A stretch of 64,000 bases of DNA from assembly GCF_900141855.1 (NCBI RefSeq), contig NZ_FQYU01000001.1, positions 531,402 to 595,401 of the forward strand, given 5' to 3'. A program made the translations under genes and the position numbers. The stretch's first letter is position 1. The number at the start of each line of letters is the position of its first letter. Under the pieces are notes generated by a model that was not told where the DNA came from, did not search any database, and saw only the letters and a list, made by a program, of their open reading frames with translations. Source of the DNA: Pseudozobellia thermophila. GTDB taxonomy: Bacteria; Bacteroidota; Bacteroidia; Flavobacteriales; Flavobacteriaceae. Of this stretch, positions 37,768 through 46,319 are shown one piece after another.

Positions 37768-39135
37768 ATGCCAAGGCCATCAGTATTAAATTCCGTAGAA
37801 CGCAAGTTTATACTGCTTGTGGGCGATTTAATTATAGTACTTGCGTCTTTAAACGTATTGGTGAATAATGCCATTGATGCCAAGTACATTTTGATGGGGC
37901 TCAAGCTGATTGTCTTTCTTTTCGGTATAACTTGCTATTTGGCGCTGGCCTATATTTTGGAATTCTACGACCTCGAGAAAGTTTCAAAACGAAAGTACGT
38001 GTTCTCACAGTCTTTGTACGTTAGTGCATTGTATGTACTCGTGGTTTTTCTCTTTTTAGTAATCGTATACGATGTTAGTTTTTGGCGTATGCCCTTATTG
38101 TATTTTTTGGTCTTGACCCCAATTGAAATAGGCCTGTGGCGATTGTTTTTTAGAAACATATTCAATGTAATTCCCGTTACGAAAAATGTACTCTATATTT
38201 ATGATGGATATGCCAAGGGATTGGTAAAGGAAGACATTGCCTTGATCAACGGAGATGAGATCGAGACCTTTTATAAGGTCAAACTTACCTACCCCTTGGA
38301 TGATACCAATTATTTTACCAAACCGTCCTTTGTTTCGGCGGCCGATAAAATTGACGCGTACATCATTAATGTGCGCAGCTATGATGAGTTGCCCAAGGAT
38401 TTGGAAAAAATGCTCTTAAGGGCCATTTTGTTGGGAAGGGAGGTCGTTACCTTTACCTCCTTTTACGAAAACACGTACGAAGCACTCCCTATTAGGTCTC
38501 GAAACGATAGCTTTTACGAGATTCTACAGTTAAGAAACCGGAAAATCAGGTATTTGGGAAGATTGTTCACCTTCAGTGTAAATTTTGTCCTATCCATCGT
38601 GGTGGGCTTGGTTTGTGTACTCTGTATTCCCATGGTTTGGTTTATGAACCTTTTTTTTAACAAAGGGCCGTTATTCTACACACAGAAACGTGTCGGCCTA
38701 CACGGAAAGGAGTTCAAGATATATAAGTTCAGGTCAATGGTCGTCGATGCCGAAAAAAGTGGTGCGGCCATGGCGAAGGCCAACGATGCGCGCATTACTC
38801 CCTTTGGTAAAATATTGAGGTTGTTCAGGATCGATGAGTTACCACAGATTATTTCAATTATAAAGGGAGACATGCAATTCATTGGACCAAGGCCGGAGCG
38901 TAAGGTGTTTGTCGACCAATTAAACGAAATGATACCCTATTACGGGGTAAGGCATTTGATCAAACCCGGTTTGACCGGGTGGGCCCAGGTAAAATATAAG
39001 TACGGTGAAAACCTTGAAGATTCTATTCGCAAGCTCGAATATGACCTGTATTATATCAAAAACAAGTCGATAACACTTGATTTTAGAATTCTGTTCAAAA
39101 CTGTTAGTACCGTCCTATTTTCCAGGGGTGTATGA
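37768..39135 (+). CDS. Initiating polyprenyl-phosphate hexose-1-phosphate transferase (WcaJ/WbaP type)
   Basis: 455 aa. N-terminal membrane bundle of about four helices (residues 14-140), a central Rossmann-like domain, then a reentrant helix and the catalytic domain: GPLFYTQKRVGLHGKEFKIYKFRSM, RLFRIDELPQ (DE catalytic pair), FIGPRPER and KPGLTGWAQV. It transfers a sugar phosphate to undecaprenyl phosphate, the first committed step of repeat-unit assembly. It closes the locus. The donor sugar cannot be read. Confidence 0.93.
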   Translation: MPRPSVLNSVERKFILLVGDLIIVLASLNVLVNNAIDAKYILMGLKLIVFLFGITCYLALAYILEFYDLEKVSKRKYVFSQSLYVSALYVLVVFLFLVIVYDVSFWRMPLLYFLVLTPIEIGLWRLFFRNIFNVIPVTKNVLYIYDGYAKGLVKEDIALINGDEIETFYKVKLTYPLDDTNYFTKPSFVSAADKIDAYIINVRSYDELPKDLEKMLLRAILLGREVVTFTSFYENTYEALPIRSRNDSFYEILQLRNRKIRYLGRLFTFSVNFVLSIVVGLVCVLCIPMVWFMNLFFNKGPLFYTQKRVGLHGKEFKIYKFRSMVVDAEKSGAAMAKANDARITPFGKILRLFRIDELPQIISIIKGDMQFIGPRPERKVFVDQLNEMIPYYGVRHLIKPGLTGWAQVKYKYGENLEDSIRKLEYDLYYIKNKSITLDFRILFKTVSTVLFSRGV

Positions 39136-39193
39136 TGGGGTAGTTGGGTAGACGGGTTATTTGCTTGGCACAACAAATGAATATTTTGTGCAT

Positions 39194-39227
39194 TTTGGTG
39201 CTAATTCTACTTCAAATCTTATTTTTG
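39194..39227 (+). promoter_or_regulatory. purD promoter (-33 TTTG, -7 TAnnTTTG)
   Basis: TTTG at 39194-39197 and TATTTTTG at 39220-39227, 22 nt apart, ending 15 nt before the purD ATG at 39243. It separates purD from the polysaccharide locus transcript. Confidence 0.6.
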
Positions 39228-39242
39228 CGCAAACCTTACAAC

Positions 39243-40514
39243 ATGAACATTCTTATTTTAGGCTCTGGAGGCAGGGAGCACACCCTTACTTGGAAACTTA
39301 GCAAATCGAAACACGACGTTAGCCTTTTTGTGGCCCCCGGTAATGCGGGAACGGCCCGAATCGCAACAAATATACCGATTGGTGTAAACGATTTTGCCGA
39401 AATTAAGAAAGCGGTTCTTCAAAACAGTATAGACATGGTCGTTGTTGGTCCGGAAGACCCTTTGGTCAACGGGGTACACGATTTTTTCCTGAACGATGCC
39501 GAAATCGCGCATATCCCCGTAATCGGACCGGAAAAGGCGGCCGCCCAGCTCGAGGGGAGCAAGGAGTTCGCCAAAGAGTTTATGATGCGCCACAACATCC
39601 CTACGGCCGCATACAAAAGTTTTACGGCAGACACTCTCGACGAGGGCTATGCCTTTCTGGAAACCTTGACCCCGCCATACGTTCTAAAGGCCGATGGCCT
39701 GGCCGCCGGAAAGGGAGTCTTGATCATCGACAAACTCGAAGAGGCCAAGAAAGAGTTGAAGACCATGTTGGTGGATGAAAAATTCGGCGCGGCAAGTACA
39801 ACTGTCGTCATCGAGGAGTTTCTTTCGGGCATAGAACTCAGCGTATTCGTTCTAACGGACGGAGAGGGCTATAAGGTGTTGCCTACGGCCAAGGACTACA
39901 AACGTATCGGAGAAGGCGACACAGGCTTGAATACGGGGGGTATGGGCGCCATTTCCCCGGTTCCCTTTGCCGATGACCGGTTTATGGCAAAAATTCACGA
40001 TCGAATCGTCAAGCCTACCATCGAAGGCCTAAAGGCTGATAAACTACCTTACAAAGGCTTTATTTTTATCGGATTGATCAAGGTAGGCGACGACCCCAAG
40101 GTTATCGAGTACAACGTTCGAATGGGCGATCCGGAGACCGAGGTCGTGATCCCGAGAATAAAGAACGACCTCGTTGATGTGTTCCAGGCCGTGGCCGATA
40201 AAAAGCTCGATGCAGTTGACCTGGAGCTTGACGACCGTACGGCCGCTACCGTGATGTTGGTTTCGGGCGGATATCCGAACGCCTATGAAAAAGGAAAGGA
40301 AATGAAGGGCTTCGATACCATTGAAGACTCCTTGGTCTTTCACGCCGGAACGAAAATCGAAGGAAGCAAGGTGCTGACCAATGGAGGAAGGGTCATGGCG
40401 ATAACCTCGTTCGGCGATAATTTCAAAGAGGCCTTGAAATTATCGTACCAAAACATACAAAACATCGATTTTGAGGGTATGAATTACCGAAAGGATATCG
40501 GATTCGACCTATAA
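39243..40514 (+). CDS. purD: Phosphoribosylamine--glycine ligase (GARS)
   Basis: 423 aa from MNILILGSGGREHTL; the longer frame starts before the promoter. ATP-grasp enzyme of purine synthesis joining glycine to phosphoribosylamine. Landmarks are GSGGREH, VVGPEDPLVNG, KADGLAAGKGV, the NTGGMGAISP loop and EYNVRMGDPE metal site. It is not part of a purine operon here. Ends with a strong palindromic terminator. Confidence 0.96.
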   Translation: MNILILGSGGREHTLTWKLSKSKHDVSLFVAPGNAGTARIATNIPIGVNDFAEIKKAVLQNSIDMVVVGPEDPLVNGVHDFFLNDAEIAHIPVIGPEKAAAQLEGSKEFAKEFMMRHNIPTAAYKSFTADTLDEGYAFLETLTPPYVLKADGLAAGKGVLIIDKLEEAKKELKTMLVDEKFGAASTTVVIEEFLSGIELSVFVLTDGEGYKVLPTAKDYKRIGEGDTGLNTGGMGAISPVPFADDRFMAKIHDRIVKPTIEGLKADKLPYKGFIFIGLIKVGDDPKVIEYNVRMGDPETEVVIPRIKNDLVDVFQAVADKKLDAVDLELDDRTAATVMLVSGGYPNAYEKGKEMKGFDTIEDSLVFHAGTKIEGSKVLTNGGRVMAITSFGDNFKEALKLSYQNIQNIDFEGMNYRKDIGFDL

Positions 40515-40523
40515 AAAAGGTTG

Positions 40524-40556
40524 GAAAAAAATAGGCTTCCCGCTAGCGGGAAGCCT
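40524..40556. terminator. Bidirectional terminator between purD and the DUF6341-like gene
   Basis: A perfect 24-bp palindrome at 40533-40556 (arm AGGCTTCCCGCT). On the minus strand it is followed by TATTTTTTTCC, a good T tract for the DUF6341 transcript; on the plus strand by a weaker TGTATACTTT. Confidence 0.8.
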
Positions 40557-40564
40557 TGTATACT

Positions 40565-40786
40565 TTACAAGTAGGAATGTGAACTGATGCTCTTGTCCTC
40601 CTCGTTGTTGTCATCGAATTTTTTCAACTGAAGCATCCAATACACGAAAGCGACAAAACCGATCAGCATAAACAACCAATTCAAGAAATTGGCGCCCCAC
40701 CAACTTTCCATATAGCGCAGTTGGTCAAGTGGCCAAAATAAGTAGTTTACGAACAAATCCTCTATTCCTCTGAAAAATGAAGTCAT
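40565..40786 (-). CDS. DUF6341-like small membrane protein
   Basis: 73 aa from MTSFFRGIEDLFVNYLF. An amphipathic N-terminus, WWGANFLNWLFMLIGFVAFVYWM as the one transmembrane helix, and the tail FDDNNEEDKSISSHSYL. I recognise this as DUF6341 of Flavobacteriia. It is divergent from the DUF6427-like gene, a pairing I know from related genomes. Function unknown. Confidence 0.8.
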   Translation of the reverse strand: MTSFFRGIEDLFVNYLFWPLDQLRYMESWWGANFLNWLFMLIGFVAFVYWMLQLKKFDDNNEEDKSISSHSYL

Positions 40787-40807
40787 CTTATTACCTATAT
40801 TTACCAG

Positions 40808-40815
40808 CAAAAATA
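40808..40815 (-). promoter_or_regulatory. -7 promoter box for the DUF6341-like gene
   Basis: Reads TATTTTTG on the minus strand, 21 nt before the ATG at 40786, within the 41-nt divergent spacer. Confidence 0.45.
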
Positions 40816-40827
40816 TAAAAAGTCGGG

Positions 40828-41766
40828 ATGATTTCAATCATTTTTGGCAAAACAAAGCCGATTAACTACATCATTGTGCTTTCGTTTCTGTTCGTTTTTT
40901 ATTGGTTGGTACATTTTTCGCTGTTTGACAGAATTGATGCCCCGGACCAGTTGATCGGACATGTATTGATATTGGGCGTGCTCTTTTTCAGCATATTTAT
41001 CATCAATTTTATTGTCAAACGCAATAAGATTACGGGCACCAATTCCTTTCCCCTGCTGTTCTACGTGCTGTTGACCGTAATTTTTCCGGAGACCTTGACC
41101 GATGCCAATGCTGTCTTTTGTAGTTTTTTTCTATTGTTGGCCTTAAGAAGACTGATCAGTATACGCTCACTTAAGGACATCAAACTGAAGATATTCGATG
41201 CCACCTTGTGGATTTTGATCGCTACCTTGTTCTACGATTGGGCCGCCCTGTTTTTGATATTGGTGTTTGCGGCGATTTATTTCTACCAACCCAAGATCAG
41301 GAACAACTGGCTGGTTCCCCTGGCCGCTGTATTTACTTTTTTCATGATAGGTGAAAGTGTATTGATATTGGCCGGCAAAACCGCTTTTTGGGAAGATCAT
41401 TACCGGCTCAACTTTTCGCCCAACATGGTTTATTTTTCCTATTGGGGGCATAGCACCAAGCTTGTTTGCTATACCTTGGGAACCATGGTGGCGGGCATCG
41501 TGGCCTTTATCAAGCAGGGCAAGGGCAGTGTGGGGGAGATGGTCACCATTAAACTGATCGCGCTATCGTTTGTACTGGGCATAGTAATGAACGTATTAAA
41601 GCTGTCCGACAACGTGTATCCCATCATGGTCACTTTTTTCCCTGCCGTGGTTTTTTTTACCAAGTACATCGAATCCGTTAGGCGCGCCAACATCAAGGAA
41701 ATTATATTGATTGCAAGTATTGCCATACCCTTTGCCGTGTTCTTTGGCAGCCTGGCGCTAAAATAA
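40828..41766 (+). CDS. DUF6427-like polytopic membrane protein
   Basis: 312 aa with about nine to ten hydrophobic segments, and conserved opening MISIIFGKTKPINYIIV. Recognised as DUF6427, a Flavobacteriia membrane family without known activity. The arrangement (short loops, central LRRLISIRSLKD stretch) is loosely like glycan polymerases or lipid-linked sugar enzymes, but no motif supports a function. Divergent from the DUF6341 gene; a DUF4254/GT9 pair follows. Confidence 0.8.
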   Translation: MISIIFGKTKPINYIIVLSFLFVFYWLVHFSLFDRIDAPDQLIGHVLILGVLFFSIFIINFIVKRNKITGTNSFPLLFYVLLTVIFPETLTDANAVFCSFFLLLALRRLISIRSLKDIKLKIFDATLWILIATLFYDWAALFLILVFAAIYFYQPKIRNNWLVPLAAVFTFFMIGESVLILAGKTAFWEDHYRLNFSPNMVYFSYWGHSTKLVCYTLGTMVAGIVAFIKQGKGSVGEMVTIKLIALSFVLGIVMNVLKLSDNVYPIMVTFFPAVVFFTKYIESVRRANIKEIILIASIAIPFAVFFGSLALK

Positions 41767-41824
41767 TGATCGCCCCGGGCATCAAAGAACGGGGCAATTG
41801 ATAACTTTGCTAAAAATTTGAGCT

Positions 41825-42427
41825 ATGTTCAGTGATTTCGCTTATAGGATTTTCGAGGAAAGCATTCGAAACTACCACATCGAGGACTCGGTCGACCAGG
41901 CTTTTGTCAACCCCTACACAGATGATGATATTGCACGCTTGTTGTACCGAAAGAATTGGATAGATACCGTTCAATGGCATTATGAGGACTTGATCCGCGA
42001 CCCGGAAATCGAGCCGGCCGCCGCCTTGGTCCTGAAAAGGAAAATAGACGCCAGCAATCAAGACCGTACCGATCTGGTCGAGTATATCGATAGTTATTTT
42101 CTTGAAAAATACCGGTCGGTCGAAATTAAGGAAGGGGCTACCATAAACACCGAGAGTCCGGCTTGGGCCATAGACCGATTGTCCATCCTCGCCTTAAAGA
42201 TATACCATATGCAAGAAGAGGTTTCGCGTACCGATGCCTCGCCCGAACATATAGAGAAATGCAGTCAAAAGCTGAACGTGTTACTGGAGCAGCGCAAAGA
42301 CCTTTCCACGGCCATCGACCAGCTTTTGGCCGATATCGAGGCCGGAAAGAAGTACATGAAGGTTTACCGGCAGATGAAAATGTACAACGACGAGGAAATG
42401 AACCCCGTGCTTCGTGGACAAAAATAA
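41825..42427 (+). CDS. DUF4254 protein
   Basis: 200 aa, soluble and mostly helical; conserved segments TVQWHYEDLIRDPEI and NQDRTDLVEYID place it in DUF4254. The function is unknown. Its gene commonly precedes a GT9 glycosyltransferase, as here where the two overlap by 14 nt, so a role linked to LPS core or glycan assembly is plausible inference. Confidence 0.82.
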   Translation: MFSDFAYRIFEESIRNYHIEDSVDQAFVNPYTDDDIARLLYRKNWIDTVQWHYEDLIRDPEIEPAAALVLKRKIDASNQDRTDLVEYIDSYFLEKYRSVEIKEGATINTESPAWAIDRLSILALKIYHMQEEVSRTDASPEHIEKCSQKLNVLLEQRKDLSTAIDQLLADIEAGKKYMKVYRQMKMYNDEEMNPVLRGQK

Positions 42428-43463
42428 AAAGGCGCATATTCTGGTCGTCCGCCTTTCGGCCATGGGCGATGTGGCGATGACGGTACCCGTTCTCAATGCA
42501 CTGGTAAGGCAGTATCCCCACCTGCGCCTGACCGTATTGACCCGGGGCTTTTTTAAGCCGATGTTTGCCCAATTGAACAATGTTGCCGTGTTCGAGGCCG
42601 ATGTCAAGGGAAGGCACAAAGGGGTGTTCGGGCTTTACAAGCTCTACAGGGAGTTGTCGAAACTCCAAATCGACGGGGTGGCTGATCTGCACAATGTCTT
42701 AAGAAGCAACGTTCTCAAAGCTTATTTTAAATTGGGGGGCGTCCCCTTTTTTCAAATCGATAAGGGGAGAGACGAAAAAAGAGCCCTTACGGCACGGAAA
42801 AACAAGGTCTTTAAACCTTTGAAGACAACACATCAACGCTATGCCGATGTTTTCGAGGCCCTTGGTTTCCCTATCGATTTAAAGGGTGCACTTTCCATGT
42901 CGCGGCAGAAATGTCCTGAAAAGGTTTACGAACTCGTAGGCCGTGAGGCCCGGCCGTGGATCGGTATCGCCCCTTTCGCGGCCTTTAGGGGAAAAATGTA
43001 TCCCTTGGGGCATATGCAGAGGGTTATCGAGCAACTGAATGCCCTTGACAAGTACAAAATACTGCTTTTTGGCGGGGGCGATGATGAAAGGAATAAATTG
43101 GCCAAAATAGCGAAAGCCAATAAGAATGCCTTTAATATGGTAGGCGAACTGTCGTTTCCCGAGGAGCTTGCCCTGATCTCGAACCTCGACCTGATGTTGT
43201 CGATGGATAGCGGTAACGGCCATTTGGCCGCCATGTACGGTGTTCCCGTAATTACCATCTGGGGGGTAACGCACCCCTATGCGGGCTTCTATCCTTTTGG
43301 CCAAGACCCCGATAACGCCCTGTTGGCCGACCGAAATCTATTTCCCCTTATACCCACCTCGGTTTATGGGAATAAAATGCCGGAAGGCTACGAAAGGGCC
43401 ATGGAGACCATAACTCCCGATGATGTACTTGCCAAAATAGATAGAGTACTTGTTACGCCATAG
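42414..43463 (+). CDS. GT9-family (heptosyltransferase-like) glycosyltransferase
   Basis: 349 aa GT-B enzyme. The N-terminus HILVVRLSAMGDVAMTVPVL and the C-terminal MLSMDSGNGHLAAMYGVPVITIWGVTHP match ADP-heptose:LPS heptosyltransferases and relatives. The start is a GTG at 42414 inside the DUF4254 gene; no ATG precedes the conserved opening. Probably adds a sugar to the LPS core on the cytoplasmic side. Confidence 0.9.
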   Translation: MDKNKKAHILVVRLSAMGDVAMTVPVLNALVRQYPHLRLTVLTRGFFKPMFAQLNNVAVFEADVKGRHKGVFGLYKLYRELSKLQIDGVADLHNVLRSNVLKAYFKLGGVPFFQIDKGRDEKRALTARKNKVFKPLKTTHQRYADVFEALGFPIDLKGALSMSRQKCPEKVYELVGREARPWIGIAPFAAFRGKMYPLGHMQRVIEQLNALDKYKILLFGGGDDERNKLAKIAKANKNAFNMVGELSFPEELALISNLDLMLSMDSGNGHLAAMYGVPVITIWGVTHPYAGFYPFGQDPDNALLADRNLFPLIPTSVYGNKMPEGYERAMETITPDDVLAKIDRVLVTP

Positions 43464-43492
43464 GCTTTATAATCGGTTTATGGGGCCAATCG

Positions 43493-44122
43493 TTAGTCGC
43501 GATTGAACGCATTTTCGGGTTTGGGCTCCAATGATTTGAAGTATTGCCTCAATTGCGACATAAAACGGTATTTTCTTGCGCTAGGTGCCGTTTCTACCAT
43601 GAGTGTGCGAACGCCAATATAGGCGCTCATAAGATAGACCGCAACCCCTTCGCTGTCGACGTGCCTGTCGATGTATCCATTGAACTTGCCCCGTTGTATG
43701 GCCGAGACCAGGTTGGCCTCCCATATTCTGAGAATGTCGTTCAGGTGCTTCATAACCTTTTCGTTCTTGCCGTTGAACTCGTTGACGAAATTGCTGAGCA
43801 CAAAACCAAAATCGAGTTCGTTGTGCACCGCGGTCTCCAAGGCTTCTTCAAAGCAATTGGTAATTAGGTCGATGGTATTCTCATGCCCTTCTATAGGTTC
43901 GATAAGCATGCTGTACATTTTACGGACCAATAGGTTTTCTATAATTTGGATAAAGAAATCTTCCTTTGACTCGAAATGGTAGTAGAAGGCGCCCTTGGAT
44001 AGTGAAAGCTCTTTTAAAATGTCGTCTACACTGGTGTTGTAATAACCTTTTTTGTAAAAAAGTTCAAGTCCGGTCACTTGCATTCGTTGCATGGTGGCCA
44101 TGCGTTTCAATGTTTTGTCCAT
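43493..44122 (-). CDS. TetR/AcrR-family transcriptional regulator
   Basis: 209 aa from MDKTLKRMATMQRM. The N-terminal helix-turn-helix reads FYKKGYYNTSVDDILKELSLSKGAFYYHFESKEDFF (about residues 19-55), the standard TetR DNA-binding domain. The C-terminal ligand domain is unassigned. It is on the same strand as, and downstream of, the arsenosugar-type genes but separated from them by a terminator. Its targets are unknown; no clear operator palindrome was found. Confidence 0.9.
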   Translation of the reverse strand: MDKTLKRMATMQRMQVTGLELFYKKGYYNTSVDDILKELSLSKGAFYYHFESKEDFFIQIIENLLVRKMYSMLIEPIEGHENTIDLITNCFEEALETAVHNELDFGFVLSNFVNEFNGKNEKVMKHLNDILRIWEANLVSAIQRGKFNGYIDRHVDSEGVAVYLMSAYIGVRTLMVETAPSARKYRFMSQLRQYFKSLEPKPENAFNRD

Positions 44123-44257
44123 GATGTTAAGATTTGGGTTAAACCGACCGTTAAGTCTCACACAAAGAACTCGCAGATAGTGCTTTGGGTGAAGCTAATT
44201 GGTTGTATGAACCCATAATCTCGGTCAAAGGTCAAAATACCGATGTACGACATCCTT

Positions 44258-44289
44258 TTTAAAAAAAGAAACCGACCGGGGGGTCGGTT
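44258..44289 (-). terminator. Terminator after the arsS-like gene
   Basis: Perfect stem AACCGACC / GGTCGGTT with loop GGGG (44270-44289). On the minus strand it is followed by TCTTTTTTT, a strong rho-independent signal 114 nt past the arsS stop. Confidence 0.82.
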
Positions 44290-44402
44290 CAAAGGGGCTT
44301 TTTGTTGGATAAAGGGATAGGGTCGATTCTGCGAGACGATCAAAATGAGGGTTGCAGAGGCTGTCCTATAGGCTCCGGTTCGAGCCCTTTGGCCCCAGGT
44401 CT

Positions 44403-45458
44403 TCAGGCCACGGTTCCTTGGCAACTGCTACCGGCACCTGCCGTACATCCGTAGCAATGTTGCGAAATAACAATGTCCCTATCGTTCAATAAGTCTTCGT
44501 TGTAGTCTTTGATATGTTTCACTTTACTCGCCACCTTAAGGCCCAGCATTTGGTTGAAGTCGCAATCGTATAACCAACCGTCCCAACTAACGGAAATGGT
44601 GTTGGTACACATGACGTTGGCCACTGCGGCGGGGTTGTAGGCCTCCACCAGCGAGTACATGTAGTCTTCGTAGTTTTCCGAGGCGATCAAATAATCCAAG
44701 AACCGTGCTATCGGTAGGTTGGTAATGGCGAAAAGGTGATGGAACTGAATGTTAAAGTCTTCCTTTAAGGCCTTTTTGAAATCGCGCTCCATGGCTTCTT
44801 GGTCGGCAGGCAAAAATGCCCCGGAAGGGTTGTAGACCAGGTCGAGTCTCAAATCGCTATCGGGCATACCGTAGCCGACGGCATTGAGTTCTTGGAGCGC
44901 CTTGATCGACTTGTCGAAAACACCATCGCCCCTTTGCCTATCGGTTTTGCCGCGGGTATAATGGGGCATCGACGATATTACATGTACGTTGTGCTTCTTG
45001 AAAAAATCGGGCAGGTCGTGGTATTTTTTGTTCGCGCGTATAATGGTAAGGTTGGAGCGTACGATAAAGTCCTTGATGCCCGCTTTCGAAGCCTCTTCGA
45101 CAAACCACCTGAAATTCGGATTCATTTCGGGCGCCCCACCGGTGAGGTCCAAGGTATGCGCTCCGGTATTCTTTATGACCTCGAGGCATTGCTGCATGGT
45201 CTCGCGTGTCATAATTTCCTTTCGGTCGGGCCCGGCATCGACATGGCAGTGCTCGCACACCTGGTTGCACATGTAGCCTACGTTGATCTGAAGGATTTCC
45301 AGTTTGTTGGGCCGAAAAGGATATTGGCCCAGATCGGCAAGTTTGTCCTTGAAATAGGGCAATTCGCCATCGGCGAAAACCCCGCCGTTCAAGATTTCCA
45401 ATTGCCTGTTGTGTTCGGCAAGCGCATTGTGCCTTGCCTTTAGGGATTTTACAGCCAT
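44403..45458 (-). CDS. arsS: ArsS-like radical SAM protein (arsenosugar biosynthesis type)
   Basis: 351 aa. Radical SAM cluster CxxxCxxC at C64, C68, C71 (GYMCNQVCEHCHV) and LDLTGGAPEMNPNF, then a C-terminal cysteine-rich segment (C335, C338, C346) expected to bind an auxiliary Fe-S cluster. This architecture is that of ArsS, which uses SAM as adenosyl donor in dimethylarsenosugar synthesis. The ArsM methyltransferase that would supply substrate is not in the window, so the substrate is not proven. A carboxymuconolactone-decarboxylase-like gene precedes it. Confidence 0.87.
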   Translation of the reverse strand: MAVKSLKARHNALAEHNRQLEILNGGVFADGELPYFKDKLADLGQYPFRPNKLEILQINVGYMCNQVCEHCHVDAGPDRKEIMTRETMQQCLEVIKNTGAHTLDLTGGAPEMNPNFRWFVEEASKAGIKDFIVRSNLTIIRANKKYHDLPDFFKKHNVHVISSMPHYTRGKTDRQRGDGVFDKSIKALQELNAVGYGMPDSDLRLDLVYNPSGAFLPADQEAMERDFKKALKEDFNIQFHHLFAITNLPIARFLDYLIASENYEDYMYSLVEAYNPAAVANVMCTNTISVSWDGWLYDCDFNQMLGLKVASKVKHIKDYNEDLLNDRDIVISQHCYGCTAGAGSSCQGTVA

Positions 45459-45529
45459 TTTTGTTATCGGTTGTTGTTATCGTCGGGGAAAACGGGCCTA
45501 TTCGTCCGCTTACAATCGATTTTCCGACC

Positions 45530-45865
45530 TTACATACTGAGCTTGTTGTACTTGTTCATCATTTGTACCCCATGTACCAGGGTGGCCCCGCTTTCGATCG
45601 CGGCACCGGCATGCACGGCCTCCATCATTTCCTCTTTGGTTATTCCGCGTTGTAGGCCGTCTTTGGTGTATGCATCGATACAATAAGGGCATTTGACCAC
45701 GTGGGCAACCGCCAGGGCGATCAATGACTTCTCACGGGCCGATAGGGCCCCTTCCTCGAAAACCTTTCCGTAGTACTCGAAGAATTTATTGCCCAGCTCT
45801 TCGCTCCATTCCGTAATATTTCCAAATTTTCTTAAATCCGAAGGGTCGTAATAATTATTTGCCAT
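45530..45865 (-). CDS. AhpD/carboxymuconolactone-decarboxylase-like protein associated with arsenosugar genes
   Basis: 111 aa, single CMD domain. Catalytic CPYC pair C59/C62 with H55 nearby (VAHVVKCPYCIDAY), as in AhpD-like peroxidatic proteins. I recognise it as the peroxidase-like protein that accompanies arsS in cyanobacteria and Bacteroidota. It starts the minus-strand pair, 71 nt upstream of arsS. Its role in arsenic chemistry is unproven. Confidence 0.85.
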   Translation of the reverse strand: MANNYYDPSDLRKFGNITEWSEELGNKFFEYYGKVFEEGALSAREKSLIALAVAHVVKCPYCIDAYTKDGLQRGITKEEMMEAVHAGAAIESGATLVHGVQMMNKYNKLSM

Positions 45866-45905
45866 CTTAAATTTTCTTTATCTGTGGGTAATTGGTCTAA
45901 GTTAG

Positions 45906-46025
45906 GGGCAATTCCATACAATTTCACCCGCAATATTGCCCAATTAAGCAAAATTGCCCGTATTAGGGCCCAACTTTTAATTTTTTTTAGCAGTTGCACC
46001 TATTTGTTTGGCATAGGAATTGCCC
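45906..46025. repeat. Repeated heptamer ATTGCCC in the divergent regulatory region
   Basis: ATTGCCC occurs at 45935-45941, 45953-45959 and 46019-46025, and inverted (GGGCAAT) at 45906-45912, between the minus-strand CMD gene and the plus-strand small membrane protein gene. Such clustering could mark regulator binding sites; no regulator is known. Confidence 0.4.
46008..46025 (+). promoter_or_regulatory. Possible sigma-54 type promoter
   Basis: TTGGCATAGGAATTGCCC has GG (46010-46011) and GC (46022-46023) exactly 10 nt apart and fits TGGCAy-N5-TTGC, the -24/-12 consensus. It lies 42 nt upstream of the 54-aa membrane protein gene. RpoN itself is not in the window, so this is a pattern match only. 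Confidence 0.35.
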
Positions 46026-46066
46026 AATAGGCAGCGCAAACAGGTTTCTTAAAAAAATTTATAAAT

Positions 46067-46231
46067 ATGGAAAAATTAACAATTCTTTTGACGATATGCG
46101 CCCTAATTTACGGTGGTTTCTTGTTTTTGACCCTTAAAACCTTGTGGCGCGATACCTTTTCGAAAAAGTCGATCTTGATTCCTGTCAAATCCGGGAAGCG
46201 CAAGGGCGACATCTGGAACGGAACAAAGTAA
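46067..46231 (+). CDS. Small membrane protein (54 aa), unknown
   Basis: An ATG at 46067 after an A-rich leader (AAAAAAATTTATAAAT) opens a 54-codon frame. One strong transmembrane helix (about residues 4-24, ILLTICALIYGGFLFLTL) is followed by a basic tail (KSGKRKGDIWNGTK). Coding-like composition, typical hydrophobic-then-basic topology and a promoter-like region upstream support it. It lies 88 nt before the degP-like gene and may be co-transcribed. No family recognised. Confidence 0.6.
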   Translation: MEKLTILLTICALIYGGFLFLTLKTLWRDTFSKKSILIPVKSGKRKGDIWNGTK

Positions 46232-46242
46232 TGAAGGGAAAG

Positions 46243-46275
46243 GCGACACTTTGTCGCATGGCCAAACTGACAGTC
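46243..46275. promoter_or_regulatory. Inverted repeat and CTGACAG element upstream of the degP-like gene
   Basis: GCGACA-CTT-TGTCGC is a perfect 6-3-6 inverted repeat (46243-46257), followed by CTGACAGTC (46267-46275), 45 nt before the ATG at 46320. Placement suits an operator or stress-type promoter. The CTGACAGTC box recurs at 14442-14450. Confidence 0.35.
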
Positions 46276-46319
46276 GTATGCCAGGTTTTAATTAAGGTCT
46301 AATCATAATTCTATATAAA

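Noticed and set aside
44158-44424. 88-codon minus-strand frame between the tetR and arsS genes
   Set aside because: It runs through the arsS terminator hairpin and overlaps the 3' end of arsS; no coding character.
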